Source: Asterias rubens (Eukaryota; Echinodermata; Asteroidea; Forcipulatida; Asteriidae). Taken from it: a stretch of 64,000 bases of DNA. The DNA lies in contig NW_022985699.1 in assembly GCF_902459465.1 (NCBI RefSeq), positions 135,001 to 199,000 of the forward strand. Direction: 5' to 3'. Below are positions 52,301-64,000 of the stretch, in pieces. A model generated the notes under the pieces. It had not been told where the DNA came from. It made no database searches and saw nothing but the letters and a program-made list of their open reading frames with translations. Both the position numbers and the translations under genes were made by a program. Position 1 is the first letter of the stretch. The number at the start of each line of letters is the position of its first letter.

Positions 52301-53930
52301 AACTGAATTTAATAGTTGACTAATAGAAGGTATACTTTTCTTCCACAATTATCTGGTTCCTGTCAGTCGTTATAACCCAGACTGGTTTATTGAACTGAAT
52401 TGAATAGTTGACTAATAGAAGGTATACTTTTCTTCCACAAATATCGGTTCCTGTCAGCTGCTACCCAGACTGGTTTATTGACGAAGATGACAATGTCTAC
52501 TCAAATCAGCTCCTTGAAGCAAGGCTAGTGGAAATGTGGAGGTTGAAGTGAACTTAAAGGTAAAATAAACTTGCATTTTGTACAACATCATAACAAGAAA
52601 ATATAGAGGTATCAATGTGTACTTGGTTTGCAATAACACCATGTGTTTATGTATCTACTTGCCAGGTAGAGTTTGTTCTTAGAGAACTGTCTTTCTTTAT
52701 TCTACTACCGCGGAGTAGATTTATCGGATGTTCGGGAGACTTCTCAGTGCTGAGAAGAACTGTCCTTTTTTTTAAAGCTTTTTTTTGGTGTCTTTTGATA
52801 ATATAGTCTTCCAAAATAGTGGTTCATGGAGCTAAAGAAACGTTCACTCCATACCTCTAGTAGTTTTGTACAGTAATTGAAATGTGGTACAATTTCTTGC
52901 CCAAAATAAGTTGCATGAGTTTTCAAGCAAGTGGCTTGGAGTAAATGTGACAGACAACCCCCTAAAAATACTTTCTTTAGATGAGCAGAACCTCATAAAA
53001 TTAAGCGGATCCCTGTCATGACACTTGTGCCAAATTGCTTTGTAAAAAGTTGGGAAGGTATTGTATTCTGCTCTACCAGCCAGGCTCTGTACCCATGCCT
53101 ACTTGTTACAGACTGAAATGGGTAACCATTTTAGCCCCATGAGTAGGTGGCAACGTGCCCCCGGTAGCAGTTGATTTAGGTCGATAGGCCAAAATAGTTA
53201 GGTAAGGCCCTAACCTTCTGATGTTATGTCATCTCTCACCCCAAAAATATTAATAAAAAGCTACGACATTGATTTAAAGGCACTGGACACTAATGATGGT
53301 AATTTTCAACGACCATTCTTCTCACTTAGTGTATTTCAACATATGCACAAAATAACTCAATTGTTCGTTGAAGTTCCGAGATAATAGTGGAAGAAAAAAC
53401 ACCCTTGTCACACAAAGTTGTGTGCTTATAGATGCTTGATTTCAGGACCTCAAAATCTAACTCTGGGGTCTGAAAATCAAATTCCAAGATTTTAGTGACA
53501 TATTACTTTCTCAAAAACTATGTTACTTCAGAGGAGCCATTTCTCACAATGTTTTATCAACAGCTCTCCATTGCTTGTTACTAAGTAAGTTTTTATGCTA
53601 ACATTTATTTTGAGTAATTACCAATAATGTCCAGTGCCATAAATGCTCACGTATGCCTTCTTATTTTACAAGCTTTCCATTGATACCAAGTTTGGTGTTG
53701 TGTTTGTGCAGGTGCTTTTTGTAATCTTAAAAAAATGCTGGACTTGCTATGGATTCAATATGTGTGCTTTTTTAATGTACTTGTCTGAATAAACACAAAC
53801 ATGCTTCTGACAAGATTTGTTGTAGTGAACTTTGTTGAAATAATTTGTAATGTTTATAAACTATTTGACATGATAAGCCTACTTTTCAATGTGTAGTTGT
53901 GTCCAGTTAAAGGGTGACTGCAGTGTTTTT

Positions 53931-53954
53931 TAATAATAATAATAATAATAATAA
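53931..53954. repeat. (TAA)n microsatellite
   Basis: Eight TAA units, the tail of the minus-strand LINE fragment. Confidence 0.9.
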
Positions 53955-54255
53955 CCATTCTTATATAGCGCATAACACATAGAAATCAAACATGTCCCCA
54001 AGCGCTTCTGAGAAAAACACAACAGAATACAAAGACAAGACGTACTGGGTAACAAACAAAATGGATGAATTAAATGATAAATAAGTGCGTCTTTAAAGCA
54101 ATCTTAAACCTAATAATGTTTTTTATGTGTTCCGGGAGATTGTTCCATAAGGTTGAGGCAGTGTGAACGAAGCTGCGTTCACCATATGATTTGGTTATCA
54201 CTGGTGGAATAACAAACAACTTTTTCTTATTAGAATATTTTAAATGATTAAACAT
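53931..54255 (-). mobile_element. LINE 3' fragment (CR1/L2-type C terminus)
   Basis: On the minus strand 54255-54070 encodes SYGERSFVHTASTLWNNLP and FKIALKTHLF, the diagnostic C-terminal end of CR1/L2-like pol. It is followed by a short 3' UTR and a (TTA)n tail (plus-strand TAA repeats at 53931-53954). It is a dead 5'-truncated copy of a family different from the 18-kb element, as judged by its tail. Confidence 0.7.
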
Positions 54256-57219
54256 GACTTTTCAAACCTGAAACATTTTTATATATTTTTTATTAAATGC
54301 GCAAGTATTTTAAAAATGGCTTTCAAGAGAAAAGGGAAACCCACCCCGCCCCTAAAAGGGAGCCTTCATTTGCATAAACGTGACGTCATGTCGGTAACCC
54401 GAGCCGTCGGGCCCCCTGGCTGTGTGCATATAGAGACGTGTGCACTGTGTGGCCTGGTACCTAGGCACGTGTAGTTAGGGACCAGACTCTTTTTGCCGAC
54501 GATATGTTTGAATTCCCGACGTGATGTCGATAGTAGGGGGGGGGGCAGAACTATCCACAAAAGGGGGGGGCATGACTTATTCGCTAATTACGCAAGTGAG
54601 ATAATGTCGGGAATAAACAAACCACATTTTAGTGATGTTCAATACATATATCAGAAATAAATGACAGCAAAATTAACTGTTTTATTTTAATTTACTGCAG
54701 CATCCCTTTAAACATTTTTTTGCACTGTGCTGTCTCGCCTATCCAGTGAGTAACTCAGATAAAAAAAACACTTGTGGCACAAATTGTGCTGATGTATTTT
54801 CAATGAACAAATTGATTTTAAAATCCCTTTTCTAAGGTGTTTCTATTTTCACATACTTTGAACCAATGGTAGTTTTTATGCTCTTCTTAAAATGGATAAT
54901 AAGCAAAACATTGCCTGGGTCGACAAACGACCCACTTTGCTTGATCGCATCACATTTTATTTTATTGGGTCCATCCCACATCCCTTTTTTTGATCACTTT
55001 GTTTTTAATATTAAAACTGGTCTTGTTACTTTGTGTTCCTCGAAAAGACCTTACTCGATAAGACAATCCTCCATTTCAAACTCAATTAATTTATTTCAAG
55101 GCACTGGACACTTTCAGTAATTACTCAAAATCAACAATTGTTAAGTAAAAACTTGCTTGGTAACAAGCAATTGAGAGCTGTTGATAGAATAAAACAATGT
55201 GAGAAATTGCTGCCTCCGAAGTAATGTAGTTTTTGAGAAAGTGGTAATTTCTCACTCAAATAAAACAATACTTCAGGCCTGCAGTATTTCATTATGCATA
55301 CTGAAAGCACACAAACTTGTGCAACAAGGGTATTTCATTATTTTCTTCCAACTTCAATGACCAATTGAATCAAACTTTTCAAAGGTTTGTTATTTTACGC
55401 ATACATGTACGTTGGGATACAACAAGTTTAGAAAACTGGTCTTTGTCAATTACACAAGGTATCCAGTACCTTTAAAGGGTCAAGTCCAGTTTATCACGAA
55501 TCTTTCATTTTTGTACCAAGAATGTTCAGTTCGTTCCTGAATTTGTGATATTCAATTAAAACGGCATTGAACTTGACCTTTTGACTGGTGCCAAACTTTC
55601 TCTTTGGAAGGATAGGGCCCCATGATGTCATGTTTCAAACTTAGCTCTGAGAGAGCATAAAATAAGATGACGGGACAGGACTATTTTATCGATAGGTTAG
55701 ATATTTGTATTTTTTTTCCTACAAAATTCAATTTGACCTTGGAGCCCCTCTTTGACTATATTTGAACGTATTTTAGTTGTAGATTATTTCCCCAATCAAT
55801 GGTAAAACTTTGTAACCTTCCTATTACTTTGTCGATAAAATATTGTTCTTAGCAAAACATTTGTTCTTATAATACGCCAATTTGTATGATGCAGACAATA
55901 AATTGTTGTGTTCTACTAAAAATTGCAAGATTTGCTTTTTAAACTTAAGTGTAGGTCATGTGTGGTGTTATTTTTTATCAATTATCAAACCACAAGGGGA
56001 ACTGACTGAGTAAAATTGAAATTCTGTTTGTCTTGTCAGTATTATGGTGTTGCAAGTCTTGTGATTGCTCTATGCCTGTTGTTGTCTGCTCTTGTTGTTT
56101 GGTCTGTTTTACTATAGTCATGTTGGGTCTATTCCCCTAAGTGTGTAAGCTTGGGCGACTAGGAAAATTTACTACTGGACTACTTGCGCCTCAACCACTA
56201 GTGTTCGCCTCCACACGCAGTTTTGGACAGGCGCTGCGCATGTCAAACATTTTCAAAATACCAAATGCCCCCATTAAAAAATGAAGCACCTGAATAAAAT
56301 CGTTGAGTGCCCGGGCAAATATTACTTACGACAAACACACCGCTTTCAATGCGCCTTAAACTAGATTGATCTTTTGGTATAAATAGCCTACATGTAGTGT
56401 GCAGTGGCTGGTACCCAAAAGTCAGCTGTTTTCTGAGGTATTTTGCGTGCATTTTTTCCTCTGTGTCCCAAGGCATCCTGACTACGTTTTTGCCGATGAG
56501 CAGAAACTTTTGTCCAAGACTCAATAATTGAGTTGACCCCGTGCTATCATGAGAGATATTATAGTATATTGTCCATCAGGGGCCCGAGATTGACAATTCT
56601 TTTGGATATTTAAAAACAGCTCGGTATCAGAGATCATCGAAAAATACCTGGATGCAAATCTGAAACTTGCATTCCAAAAAGAAGCTGTTCAGCAATCAGG
56701 CACAAAGTGGATTTTTAGTTCAAGATCAGGAGTTTTCTTCGTGCTCAAGTGGTTTGCACACAAATTATTGCACAATCAGTCAATCTGCATGAATTGTTTC
56801 CGCAATTTGACGATCTTGCAGGATTGGTTTAGCACCCAGACAAAGTTTAGCCTTGTGGAGAACTCTGCTCATATAGTCAAGAATAATTTTTAATTCCCAA
56901 GATGCATTGCAGCATAAAGTTCGTCGCAGGCGCAATTAAGACAAATTCGAGCTAAAAGGATTTGATGTCACATTGTCACTGATGTCTGATTGTGTTTTGC
57001 AAGTAAATTATGTTGTTGTGAATAGTCCTGATGAGCTCCACACAGTTGGTTGACCAAGCAGGAAGTCACACTATTTTTGAAGTAGTCACGATTAACCGAG
57101 TAGCTGAATTGAATCAAGTTAGCCGCGACTCGACTAATCAATCAGTAGTACACTAGCTGCACTAAGTCTGGTGTTTCATTTGAGTTACCTTCAAATATCT
57201 AGAAGAGGAGACTGTAGAA

Positions 57220-57397
57220 GCCAAGGAAGAGAACCGCATATCTTGAGAAATGGTTGCAGCTGGCCTGGGCGTCTTTGATGACAAACATTTGTACACTCTC
57301 CATTTAAAGCCAAGGAAGAGAACCGCATATCTTGAGAAATGGTTGCAGCTGGCCTGGGCGTCTTTGATGACAAACATTTGTACACTCTCCATTTAAA
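57220..57397. repeat. 89-bp perfect tandem duplication
   Basis: GCCAAGGAAGAGAACCGCAT starts at 57220 and again at 57309; the two units look identical throughout. The surrounding 56560-58100 has no recognised gene. Confidence 0.88.
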
Positions 57398-58299
57398 GCA
57401 AGTAGATGGCCACGAAGATGGCAGGAAGATGGTTGCAACTCGGCAGGCATCTGTGACAGAGTTACCCACCAGCCAAGTTGACCATCTGTAAAGATAGAGG
57501 TGAAAGTCAGGAATGAGGTGCTCTGATCTGCCAACTCCACAACTATCAGAAACACATGTTCTTTGGTTGACTGGAAACTATGCTTCCGCCAGGTCATTCA
57601 GCCTGTTGATGTTGGCAGACGTAAATCTTCAACACCCAGCATTGCACGCCAGCCAAGTCATAACTTTTGAACCAACCCGATGGAGAGATGAACTGAAGGC
57701 ATCTTTCTAAAACCATGGTCAAGATTGCACCAGGGACCAGGGTGCTGTTGAACTCCAGAAATGTGGTATATCCATCATTATGGCCGACATAAGCACAATT
57801 TGCACTGGATTGATAATGATTTTGATGTCTTGATATATGTTTTTGTTTTAATTAACCATTTCCTTTGAATCATCAGTTTGTGATTTGTAAAAATTACAAA
57901 CTCAAACAAAGATGTTTGTTATGATAATTCATGTTTTCTTTTTAGAACTTGTATACATTTTTGCAATACATTATGGGAGGTGATAATTTTGGGTGGGCTT
58001 TGATATAAAAACTTTTCCAATTTCTTGTCTATTGTTTTAATTGATTTTATTGTGACAATTGGAATAAAACAAATGTATTTGCAATCAGTGGTATAGCTTT
58101 AAGAGGGCGAACTAACATTTCCTTGGCACAACATTTATAGGGGTGCTAAGGGTGTAGTTGGTCGTGGTTCCTGAGTGTTCTTACTTGAAAACTCAAAGTT
58201 ATGCTAAAGATTATCATAGACAATGTGAGTGAAGGGGCATCTATTCCTGGATGACAAGAACCCTAAGCTATGCCACTGATTAACAATGCCAGATATAGG

Positions 58300-58690
58300 C
58301 CTGGGCGAATTATTCGAATATCCGGTTAATGGCGAATAGGTTTTCCTATCCGTAACCGCGAATGCCTTTTTTTTTTTAACCGGATATCCGCAATGGGCGC
58401 GAATACCTTTTTATAAACCGGATAGTTCTGTAATTACAACCAAGTAACCGGATATTCTTTAATATCCGAATATCCGCGGACGTCGGGCGACGACTGATAT
58501 GAATGTTTTGTCTGAATCCTTATGAAACTTCTATTAGGACAGCATAAAACAGCATAAATTAAGTATTTAACTATGCTCACCTCCGTGAAGAGTTAAAAAA
58601 ATTACATTCTTGACGTAAATTGTTCAAAGATTACAAAAGTTTTCCTTAAACTATTCAAATATCCGGTTCATTTCGGATAGTTGGCCAGCG
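58300..58690. repeat. CCGGATATCCG-rich repeat
   Basis: Contains GGGCGAATTATTCGAATATC, AACCGGATATCCG, CCGGATATTC and a terminal AAATATCCGGTTCATTTCGG. Sub-motifs are inverted relative to each other. It is probably a MITE or other dispersed element. Confidence 0.5.
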
Positions 58691-59699
58691 GTAGCCAGAT
58701 AAAACAACTGTCTCTGAAGTGTGTCATCCCCAATTCCATCCAATCTTCATATCCCTTCTGCTCCTTTGAAATAAGAAACTTTAAATGTACATGTATGTGT
58801 GTGATTTGATGATTAAAGGAGAATTACTTAGTTTGTTTAGTCTGTTGAACTGTTTCTTAACCGTGTATTTCTTGAACTGTAATAAAATGTTCATATTTAC
58901 CCTTTTCAAAATGATACAAGTTAACACTCCATGTGACTTTCTAATTTTTCGATGTATAAAGTTGTTTCTTAAATATGCATTGTGAATTCAGTGGTTTAAA
59001 CAAATAAAGAGAACTGGTGTATTTTGTCTCGAAAAAACTAAATAATTATGTCACTGAATCTTGTAATTTTTAAGGATTAAACATGTTCTTTGTTTGTTTT
59101 GTGTTCATTGTTTAGTGTTAGTTTTGTGTTTGTTCAATTGTTTGTTTTTATGAGGGGAGGGAAGGTCATTTTTTCTCACCAATGGTGATAAATTGTTTGA
59201 AATGTTTTCTGAGTGAAGTTGAAAAGTGCAAGTTCAATTTTAAACAGTTGTTGCCATTCCAAAGAGAGTTGTTACTGTTCACTAAAAGAATTTATTCAGT
59301 TAAAATAATCCACATTTCATTTTGTGAATTTTAACCAGTTTTTGCCGTTCCAAATTTCACTTTTCACTATATTAAGAAGTTAATCAGTTTGATTGATTCA
59401 GGTTTCATTTTGTTATTGAGTCCCAAGGTACGAGCATCGAGTCTGAGCCAAAGACCATAGTGACCCAAGTCCGACATCATGAGTTATACTTGAGGAGTTG
59501 TCGTACAACACTGCTTTGCATGGAGGACTAACAATTTGAAGAGTCGCCCTGGGACGAACTCAGCAGACGGCATCTACCACAGCCAACAGAGAAATCCACT
59601 GCGCATCCTACTTCTGAACTCGGTGTCAGCAGAGCAAGCCTTCACTGTGGTGACCTCAGGACTGACACGCACTCATCACTGGGTATGTTCTCTTAAAGT

Positions 59700-59900
59700 A
59701 GCTAACACTAGACCTGGGCAAATAGTGCGACACGTGTTGTAGTTGAAACTATTAGGACCTCGACCACTCAACTACATCGACGTGATCGGGAGAGATACGG
59801 AGGCTGATATCGTTAAACCTTCCAAACATGATGAGGGATAAACACCTCTGGCGTGACGTTGTGCATGGAATCTCTGTTGCGACCGCTAAATGATGATGAT
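59700..59900 (+). pseudogene. Retroelement pol C-terminal relic (frameshifted)
   Basis: One frame reads NYIDVIGRDTEADIVK and a second, shortly after, reads MMRDKHLWRDVVHGISVA then TGA. The pair (YID...DT followed by MxDKxLWRxxV) resembles the C terminus of pol-like proteins of retroelements, with a frameshift between. The family is not certain. Confidence 0.4.
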
Positions 59901-60656
59901 GAAACTATTAATTGCTTATTAGTTGTGTCGCGAGAGTCGCAACTACCGTGCTTCATCAGTCTGGATATATAGTGCAGATACATGCATATAGGGCTCTATA
60001 CAATTTTGTAATTATTGTTATTATGATTATAATTTTTTGCAGTGCCAGGAAGCTTGAATTAATGGGCATGATACTCTGTGATGGATTGGTGAGGGTCAGC
60101 ATGCCAGTTTCATCACCATCCCCCATTGGTCGAGAAGTAAATGCCGGGATGTTGTTGTAACAAGTCGCCGCACATTGTGGATTCTCAGTATTTAATTCTG
60201 TTTGTGAGTATTTTTCTAATATACTTTTTTGTAAAGGTATAATAAACCACAAGGGAAACTGACCGGGTAAGTTTTACCCAGTCGTTTACCCGCCCCTGAG
60301 TTCGGGGCCGTCTGTTGTGGCGAGCCCATGCAGTGGTGGGCAATAAGGCCCTGCCCCCCCCTCCCCCCTCACTGTCTGCTTTATCTGCCCCCCGGCAGAT
60401 AGCCAAAGTGGATGGACCAGTGGTAGCACCCTGCTCAACCTGCTGTTGTTGGTCACGGTTGGGTGGGTCAATCGGCACACAATCTGCCGTGCGCCATTGT
60501 CCCAGCCGTCCCTCAACCTGCACTCAACCTGCATCCCTTGATGTCTCTTGTGCCTGAGGTCAAGCCTCCAGGCCCTGACGTGGCTGTCTGCACCAACTTG
60601 GCCCACCTCTATGGGGGAGGCGGCCTCAAGGAGGAAGAGGTCATTCAGATGCAGCA

Positions 60657-60735
60657 CGTTTCCATCGCAGAAACGGGGCAGCACGTTTCCATCGCAGAAA
60701 CGGGGCAGCACGTTTCCATCGCAGAATTGGGGCTT
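60657..60735. repeat. 27-bp triplicate repeat
   Basis: GCAGCACGTTTCCATCGCAG plus AAACGGG three times (the last unit diverging to AATTGGG). It is open on both strands but sits in a repeat-derived region, so coding is doubtful. Confidence 0.85.
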
Positions 60736-61524
60736 TGTCTGGTGCAGTGTGATCATGTATCCTGTGCTTCAACGGTCCCTCGTGGATGGGTCGCATGGTT
60801 TTATGTTGGTCAGCAGAGTGCCCTATTCTAGGACTACTCTTAACTATAATAATCTCCATTTAGGGGATTAGATTGTGCTAATGTAGTTGATCTCAGGTAA
60901 TTAATTATTAATACCACATTTATTTGAATTGCAGTGTGTTAAAACGTCTAGCAGTCAACAAGTATATGTTTGAGATCAACCTAATGACGTAGTTCCACTT
61001 TCCCAGTAAAAGGTAATTTATTTCCAAAATGTTAAATTGATGTGTCTATACATTACAGTTCACTTAAAAAAAGCTTGTTTGGTTTTCATTTTAGTTGTGA
61101 ACGGCTGGCATTTCCGTTGGCTTTCTTCAAGCCTTGTGTACCTTGTTTTGATTTGGATGCCGTGTACTACATAAGATTCATTTTGAGAAAAAGCTTAACT
61201 GATATTAAAGTTCGCACCACGCAAATTTGTCAATTGTAGACTGGTTTGAGGAATTTTTTGTTAACCTTTGTTAAAGAAAAAAGGAATAAGCATTCATGTA
61301 GTTTTAAAAAATGGAAAATATCATTCAGGAAAAAGCATTTTATTTAAAATTTGAAATTGTTAAAAGATCAAGTGTGAAGACTTTAAACAGCATAAATTGA
61401 AGAAACATTTTAAATTGTTTCATCAATTTATGCTCTTTACATTAAATAATGTAATCCTGCATTTTTTGCACAAAAAAATCATGGCTTTCATAATTTGTTC
61501 TCATCCGTTAACGTTATATTTCAG

Positions 61525-61624
61525 AGCCAGAGGTGAAGCTAGTGGTTCCCTGGAATCAAGTGCAGATGGAATCACCACTACTGACACCTTAAAGGCTACA
61601 GGAACAAGAGAGCAACCCGTATGA
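61525..61624 (+). CDS. Candidate last exon of the CUB gene (alternative tail)
   Basis: A splice acceptor TATATTTCAG at 61524 is followed by 33 codons with coding-like composition (EASGSLESSADGITTTDT to EQPV) and TGA at 61622-61624. The phase matches the possible donor at 46254 exactly: AG plus A gives Arg, producing EQERARGEASG. That would make an intron of about 15.3 kb and a protein of about 3,194 residues. The donor is weak and no AATAAA is seen before the minisatellite begins about 160 bases later. Alternatively it belongs to another gene or is chance. Confidence 0.38.
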
Positions 61625-61783
61625 ATACATCGTTTTCATCAAGACATCTTAGCTGTTCATCAAGCAATCATGACTGAACAACCAAGCAGTTTGTTGCCTT
61701 CAAAAGTAAGATATTTGTAGAGTTTTTAGTTTAATGTTATATTTTTTATACAGTTGGAAATAAGTACACCAGTGCCATTCCAC

Positions 61784-64000
61784 TGTTGTTTAATGAGCGC
61801 CGACCTGTGGTGGTATGCCACTGGTTTGCTGATGTCGGTTCACTGTCATTTCTTGAGCGACTGGCCTGTGGTGGTATGCCACTGGTTGCTGATCTCGGTT
61901 CATTGTCGTTTCATCAGTGACCGGCTTTTAATGGTATGCCACTGCTGGTTTCCAATGATGCTTTACTTTTCTTTCTTGAGCGACAGACCTGTGGTTGTAT
62001 GCCACTGGTTGCTGATGACAGTTTACTGTCGTTTCTTGAGCGATAGACCTTTGGTGGTATGCCACTGATTGCTGATGTCTGTTCATTGTCATTTCATAAG
62101 CGACAGGCTTTTAGTGGTATGTCACTGATTGCCAATGTTGCTTAACTTTACTTTCTTGAGCGACAGACCTTTGGTTAAATGCCACTGGTTGCCAATGTTG
62201 TCTAACTTTACTTTCTTGAGCGACAGACCTTTGGTTAAATGCCACTGGTTGCCAATGTTGTCTAACTTTACTTTCTTGAGCAGCAGACCTTTGGTTAAAT
62301 GCCACTGGTTGCCAATGTTGCTTAACTTTACTTTCTTAAACAAAAGACCTTTGGTTGTATGCCACTGGTTGCAAATGTTGCTTTACTTTACTTTCTTGAG
62401 CAACAGACCTTTGGTTAAATGCCACTGATTGCCAATGTTGCTATGCTTTACTTTCTTGAGCAGCAGACCTTTGGTTAATGGTGCTGGTTGCCAATATTGC
62501 TTTACTTTACTGTCTTGAGCGACAGACCTTTTGGTTAAATGCCACTGGTTGCCAATGTTGCTATACTTTACTTTCTTCAGCGACAGACCTTTGGTGGTAA
62601 GGCCACTGGTTGCAAATGTTGATTTGGTTTACTTTCTTGAGCGACAGACCTTTGATTAAATGTCACTGGTTGCCAATGTTGCCATACTTTACTTTCTTGA
62701 GCGACAGACCTTTGGTTAAACGCCGCTGGTTGCCAATGTTGCTGAACTTGATTTTGTGAGCGACAGACCTTTGGTTAAACGCCACTGGTTGCCAATGTTG
62801 CTGAACTTGATTTTGTGAGCGACAGACCTTTGGTTAAATGCCACTGGTTGCCAATGTTGCTTTACTTTCCTTACTTGAGCAACAGACCTTTGGTTGTATG
62901 CCACTGGTTGCCAATGTTGCTTTACTTTACTTACTCGAGCAACAGACCTTTTGGTTAAATGCCACTGGTTGCCAATGTTGCTATACTTTACTTTCTTGAG
63001 CGACAGACCTTTGGTTGTATGCCACTGGTTGCCAATGTTGCTTAACTTTACTTTCTTGAGCGACGGACCTTTGGTGGTATGCCACGGGTTGCCAATGTTG
63101 CTTTACTTTCCTTACTTGAGCAACAGACCTTTGGTTGTATGCCACTGGTTGCCAATGTTGCTTTACTTTCCTTACTTGAGCAACAGACCTTTGGTTGTAT
63201 GCCACTGGTTGCCAATGTTGCTTTACTTTACTTACTCGAGCAACAGACCTTTTGGTTAAATGCCACTGGTTGCCAATGTTGCTATACTTTACTTTCTTGA
63301 GCGACAGACCTTTGGTTGTATGCCACTGGTTGCCAATGTTGCTTAACTTTACTTTTTTGAGCGACGGACCTTTGGTGGTATGCCACGGGTTGCCAATGTT
63401 GCTTTACTTTCCTTACTTGAGCAACAGACCTTTGGTTGTATGCCACTGGTTGCCAATGTTGCTTTACTTTCCTTACTTGAGCAACAGACCTTTGGTTGTA
63501 TGCCACTGGTTGCCAATGTTGCTTTACTTTACTTACTCGAGCAACAGACCTTTTGGTTAAATGCCACTGGTTGCCAATGTTGCTATACTTTACTTTCTTG
63601 AGCGACAGACCTTTGGTTGTATGCCACTGGTTGCCAATGTTGCTTAACTTTACTTTCTTGAGCGACGGACCTTTGGTGGTATGCCACGGGTTGCCAATGT
63701 TGCTTTACTTTACTGTCTTGAGCGACAGACCTTTGGTTAAATGCCACTGGTTGCCAATGTTGCTTTACCTTACTTTCTTGAGCAACAGACCTTTGGTTGT
63801 ATGCCACTGGTTGCCAATGTTGCTTCACTTTACTTTCTTGATCGACAGACCTTTAAATGCCACTGGTTGCCAATGTTGCACAACTTTACTTTCTTGAGCA
63901 GCAGGCCTTTGGTTAAATGCCACTGGTTGCCAATGTTGCTTTACTTTACTTTCACGACAACAGACCTTTGGTTAATCGCCACTGGTTGCCAATGTTGCTT
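61784..64000. repeat. 60-bp minisatellite with 301-bp higher-order repeat, open at window end
   Basis: About 37 units of roughly 60 bases, including TGCCACTGGTTGCCAATGTT, GCTTTACTTTACTTTCTTGA and GCGACAGACCTTTGGTT. The first three or four units (61784-62110) are diverged. From about 62890 a five-unit block of 301 bases (four 60-mers and a 61-mer with an extra T) repeats almost perfectly (62894-63194, 63195-63495) and a third time for about 210 bases. Every 60-base unit keeps GCCAATG. The array runs off the window. Confidence 0.95.

Larger units (their letters stand above)
53273..55477. mobile_element. Two further MITE copies (53273-53640 and 55097-55477)
   Basis: Both keep the inverted ends GGCACTGGACAC and GTCCAGTGCC or GTATCCAGTACC. 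The LINE relic at 53931-54255 lies between them. Confidence 0.7.
46265..61524. other. Gene-poor region, possibly the last intron of the CUB gene
   Basis: No convincing gene. Contents listed separately: inverted-repeat elements (46941-47180, 47491-47621, 47717-47878, 49218-49310), MITE copies, C/G tracts (49640-50450), a possible lone exon (50616-50825), LINE relics (53931-54255, 59700-59900), an 89-bp duplication (57220-57397), a CCGGATATCCG-rich repeat (58300-58690) and a 27-bp triplication (60657-60735). AATAAA at 48044-48049 could serve the shorter CUB transcript. Confidence 0.55.

Noticed and set aside
56243..57710. Possible gene around the 89-bp duplication
   Set aside because: Frames are under 100 codons, no domain is recognised, and no splice-consistent chain of exons could be built.
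60286..60831. Open frames up to 156 codons on both strands
   Set aside because: They cross a 27-bp triplication in repeat-derived sequence, have no recognisable domain, and both strands are equally open.
62111..63897. Many 60-130-codon frames on both strands
   Set aside because: All are the 60-bp minisatellite read in different frames. The extra T in one unit of five breaks any long frame.

Overview
The window is animal nuclear DNA: AT-rich, intron-bearing genes with GT/AG splice sites, dense short mobile elements, long minisatellites, and no operons or bacterial signals. A MITE-like family recurs at least 12 times, with ends resembling AAAGGCACTGGACACTATTG and its reverse complement. Together with tRNA-derived SINEs, a CR1/L2-type LINE and a very large CUB-domain gene, this suggests an invertebrate deuterostome, most likely an echinoderm such as a sea star. 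The phylum call is inference from remembered repeat content, not a database match.

Three protein-coding genes can be built with in-phase exons. (1) 17200 to 6012, minus strand: a two-pore-domain potassium channel of the TWIK type (KCNK1/KCNK6-like). It has four exons and 319 codons, with both selectivity filters present. (2) 24251-27919, plus strand: TEDC1 (tubulin epsilon and delta complex 1), a centriole protein, with six exons and 432 codons. (3) 31621 to 46264, or possibly to 61624, plus strand: a secretory-pathway, single-pass membrane protein of about 3,160-3,200 residues. It has a signal peptide, a furin-type site, one CUB domain split by an intron, a long Thr/Gln/Pro-rich spacer, an unrecognised helical region, 14 further CUB domains and a transmembrane segment. 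Almost all of it lies in one 8.9-kb exon.

Between the K2P channel and TEDC1 lies a 5'-truncated but otherwise intact CR1/L2-like LINE (18208-21085). It is followed by two unrelated tandem arrays (21090-21560 and 21560-21830). Between TEDC1 and the CUB gene is a ~100-bp tandem array (29225-30050). The first CUB-gene intron carries a very homogeneous 53-bp array (32608-33137). From about 46.3 to 61.5 kb there is no convincing gene, only MITEs, foldback elements, LINE relics and homopolymer tracts; this stretch may be the last intron of the CUB gene. From 61.78 kb to the window end is a 60-bp minisatellite with a 301-bp higher-order repeat, open in several reading frames on both strands.

The three genes show no sign of working together: an ion channel, a centriole assembly factor and a large extracellular receptor-like protein. 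The most unusual features are the giant intronless CUB exon with recent internal duplications, the tandem duplication of the K2P pore-filter codons with their splice donor, the hairpin-forming 53-bp repeats with paired compensating changes, several near-perfect long inverted repeats, and the 60/301-bp array.
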